Source of the DNA: an uncultured Verrucomicrobiota bacterium
GTDB lineage: Bacteria; Verrucomicrobiota; Verrucomicrobiia; Opitutales; LL51
Length of the DNA stretch: 5,225 bases
NCBI GenBank assembly: GCA_947174645.1
Contig: CAMWJR010000061.1
Span: forward strand, 1 to 5,225
Direction: 5' to 3'
The notes beneath the pieces were generated by a model, which worked only from the letters and a program-made list of their open reading frames with translations, was not told the DNA's origin and searched no databases. A program made the position numbers and the translations under genes. Position 1 is the stretch's first letter. Every line of letters begins with the position of its first letter. Of the stretch, positions 4,283 through 5,225 are shown piece by piece.

Positions 4283-5225
4283 CTATTTGAATTCCGCTGC
4301 GATGGCCGATAAGGTTGCCTTGGCGTCGCCATAAATCATCGCCGCATTGGGCTTGTAAAAAAGCGCGTTAGGTAGGCCGGAGAACCCCAGCCCGGAGCCA
4401 CGTTTGAGAATCAGTACATTGCGCGCTCGGCTGACCTCAATGGTGGGCATCCCGTAAATCGGCGAGTTGGGATCCTCGTTCGCGGCCGGGTTCACGACAT
4501 CATTTGCGCCGATAATAAGGGCGACATCAATTTCTGACATCTCTTGGTTGATTGTTTCGAGGTCGACGAGGTCGTCGTACGGGATGTTGGCCTCGGCAAG
4601 CAATACATTCATGTGTCCCGGCATGCGGCCCGCTACGGGGTGAATTGCGTATTGAACCGTTGCGCCGTTATTTTTTAAAAGATCCGCGAGCTCTTTGAGG
4701 GCGTACTGGGCTTGTGAAACCGCCATCCCATACCCCGGGACGAAAACAACCTTACGTGCGGCCTCGAGAAGATAGTAAGCATCTTCTGGAGAAATCGATC
4801 GCGGTTCACCGGCGAATGTTTCTGTGGTAGTTTTTGTATTTTTCCTCAAAGACCCCCACAAAACCGATCGCAGCGAACGGTTCATCGCACGACACATAAT
4901 GATCGTTAAAATGAGCCCACTGGTACCAACGAGGCAGCCCGCAATGATCAGTGCGTTGTTGGCGATCATAAAACCGGTTGCCGATGCTGCGAGCCCCGAT
5001 AGGCTGTTGAGCAACGCGATTACAACGGGCATATCGCCGCCACCAATGCGGACGGTCATAAGAATACCGAGACAGAGGGGGAGGAGTAGCAAAAACACGG
5101 CAACAGCCCCCAGAGATCCGCTGAGGAGAAAGACGAGCGATAAGAGCAACGCAATCCACGCAGTTTTTTTCAAAAAATCAGACCAAGAGGTTGGGCTCCC
5201 TCGGAGCTTGAGGTAGGCAATCATA
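4283..5225 (-). CDS. pntB: NAD(P) transhydrogenase subunit beta (partial, N-terminus beyond window)
   Basis: This is the C-terminal 313 residues of PntB, the membrane subunit that, with PntA, couples hydride transfer between NADH and NADP+ to proton movement across the cytoplasmic membrane and so supplies NADPH. Hydrophobic helices lie at about 21-36, 38-56, 66-87 and 91-111 (numbering from the ATG at 5224), with the conserved GGGDMPVVIALLNSLSG between them and IMCRAMNRS at their end. A linker (112-157) leads to the NADP(H)-binding domain III: GYGMAVSQAQ (164-173), HPVAGRMPGHMNVLLAEA (195-212), GANDVVNPAA (239-248), SPIYGMP (254-260), KR (274-275) and GDAK (299-302). All key motifs are intact. 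PntB is usually about 460 residues, so the ATG at 5224 is internal, in the segment equivalent to the TGS-(V/I)-A-(F/Y)-x-KL part of homologues, and about 150 residues lie outside the window. The gene is more GC-rich than those to its left and looks like part of the core genome. Confidence 0.97.
   Translation of the reverse strand, partial: MIAYLKLRGSPTSWSDFLKKTAWIALLLSLVFLLSGSLGAVAVFLLLLPLCLGILMTVRIGGGDMPVVIALLNSLSGLAASATGFMIANNALIIAGCLVGTSGLILTIIMCRAMNRSLRSVLWGSLRKNTKTTTETFAGEPRSISPEDAYYLLEAARKVVFVPGYGMAVSQAQYALKELADLLKNNGATVQYAIHPVAGRMPGHMNVLLAEANIPYDDLVDLETINQEMSEIDVALIIGANDVVNPAANEDPNSPIYGMPTIEVSRARNVLILKRGSGLGFSGLPNALFYKPNAAMIYGDAKATLSAIAAEFK

Noticed and set aside
4806..5216. Long open frames on both strands over pntB
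   Set aside because: They are shadows of the conserved pntB frame, which carries all family motifs.
1..5225. CRISPR array, insertion sequence or riboswitch
   Set aside because: There are no regularly spaced repeats, no transposase motif with terminal inverted repeats, and no intergenic region long or structured enough for a known riboswitch.

Overview
All four complete genes, one tRNA gene and one partial gene lie on the minus strand, so transcription reads from position 5225 towards position 1. The right end (4283-5225) is the C-terminal two thirds of pntB, the beta subunit of the proton-translocating NAD(P) transhydrogenase. It is followed by a tRNA-Gly(TCC) gene with no encoded CCA (4153-4223). 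These two are ordinary core genes. The organism is a bacterium. The exact group cannot be fixed from the sequence. AT-rich intergenic DNA, poor Shine-Dalgarno sites and lineage-specific proteins that look like secreted factors would fit a host-associated lineage such as a chlamydia-like bacterium or an intracellular proteobacterium, but this is inference.

From 4152 leftwards the content becomes accessory. First comes a DUF5131 / phage Gp37-Gp68 family gene with a Cys-x6-Cys-x2-Cys motif (3373-4104). Then come three genes that I cannot assign to any known family (2436-3284, 1488-2216, 149-1432). They are more AT-rich than pntB by eye.

The most interesting part is the pair at 2436-3284 and 1488-2216. 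The two proteins share a diverged helical core (16 of 51 residues identical in one gap-free stretch) but have unrelated tails. Both genes begin ATG-GAT and carry a nearly identical 31-bp AT-rich block (30 of 31 bases) that ends 7-8 bases before the start codon. The block reads as a promoter with a 16-base spacer and leaves almost no room for a 5' leader or ribosome binding site. The 2436-3284 protein also has an N-terminal region built of micro-repeats: an EPIYA-like EPQYAQI motif, three tandem WxW hexads and two DNNTP-like pentads. The third gene, 149-1432, lies 55 bp after 1488-2216, may share its transcript, and contains an internal duplication of about 55 residues. My working inference is a small family of exported or host-directed proteins inserted or expanded next to a tRNA gene. 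No function is demonstrated.

Positions 1-148, downstream of the last gene, hold no gene or clear terminator that I can support. Positions 2217-2435 hold the promoter of 1488-2216 and a probable terminator for 2436-3284.
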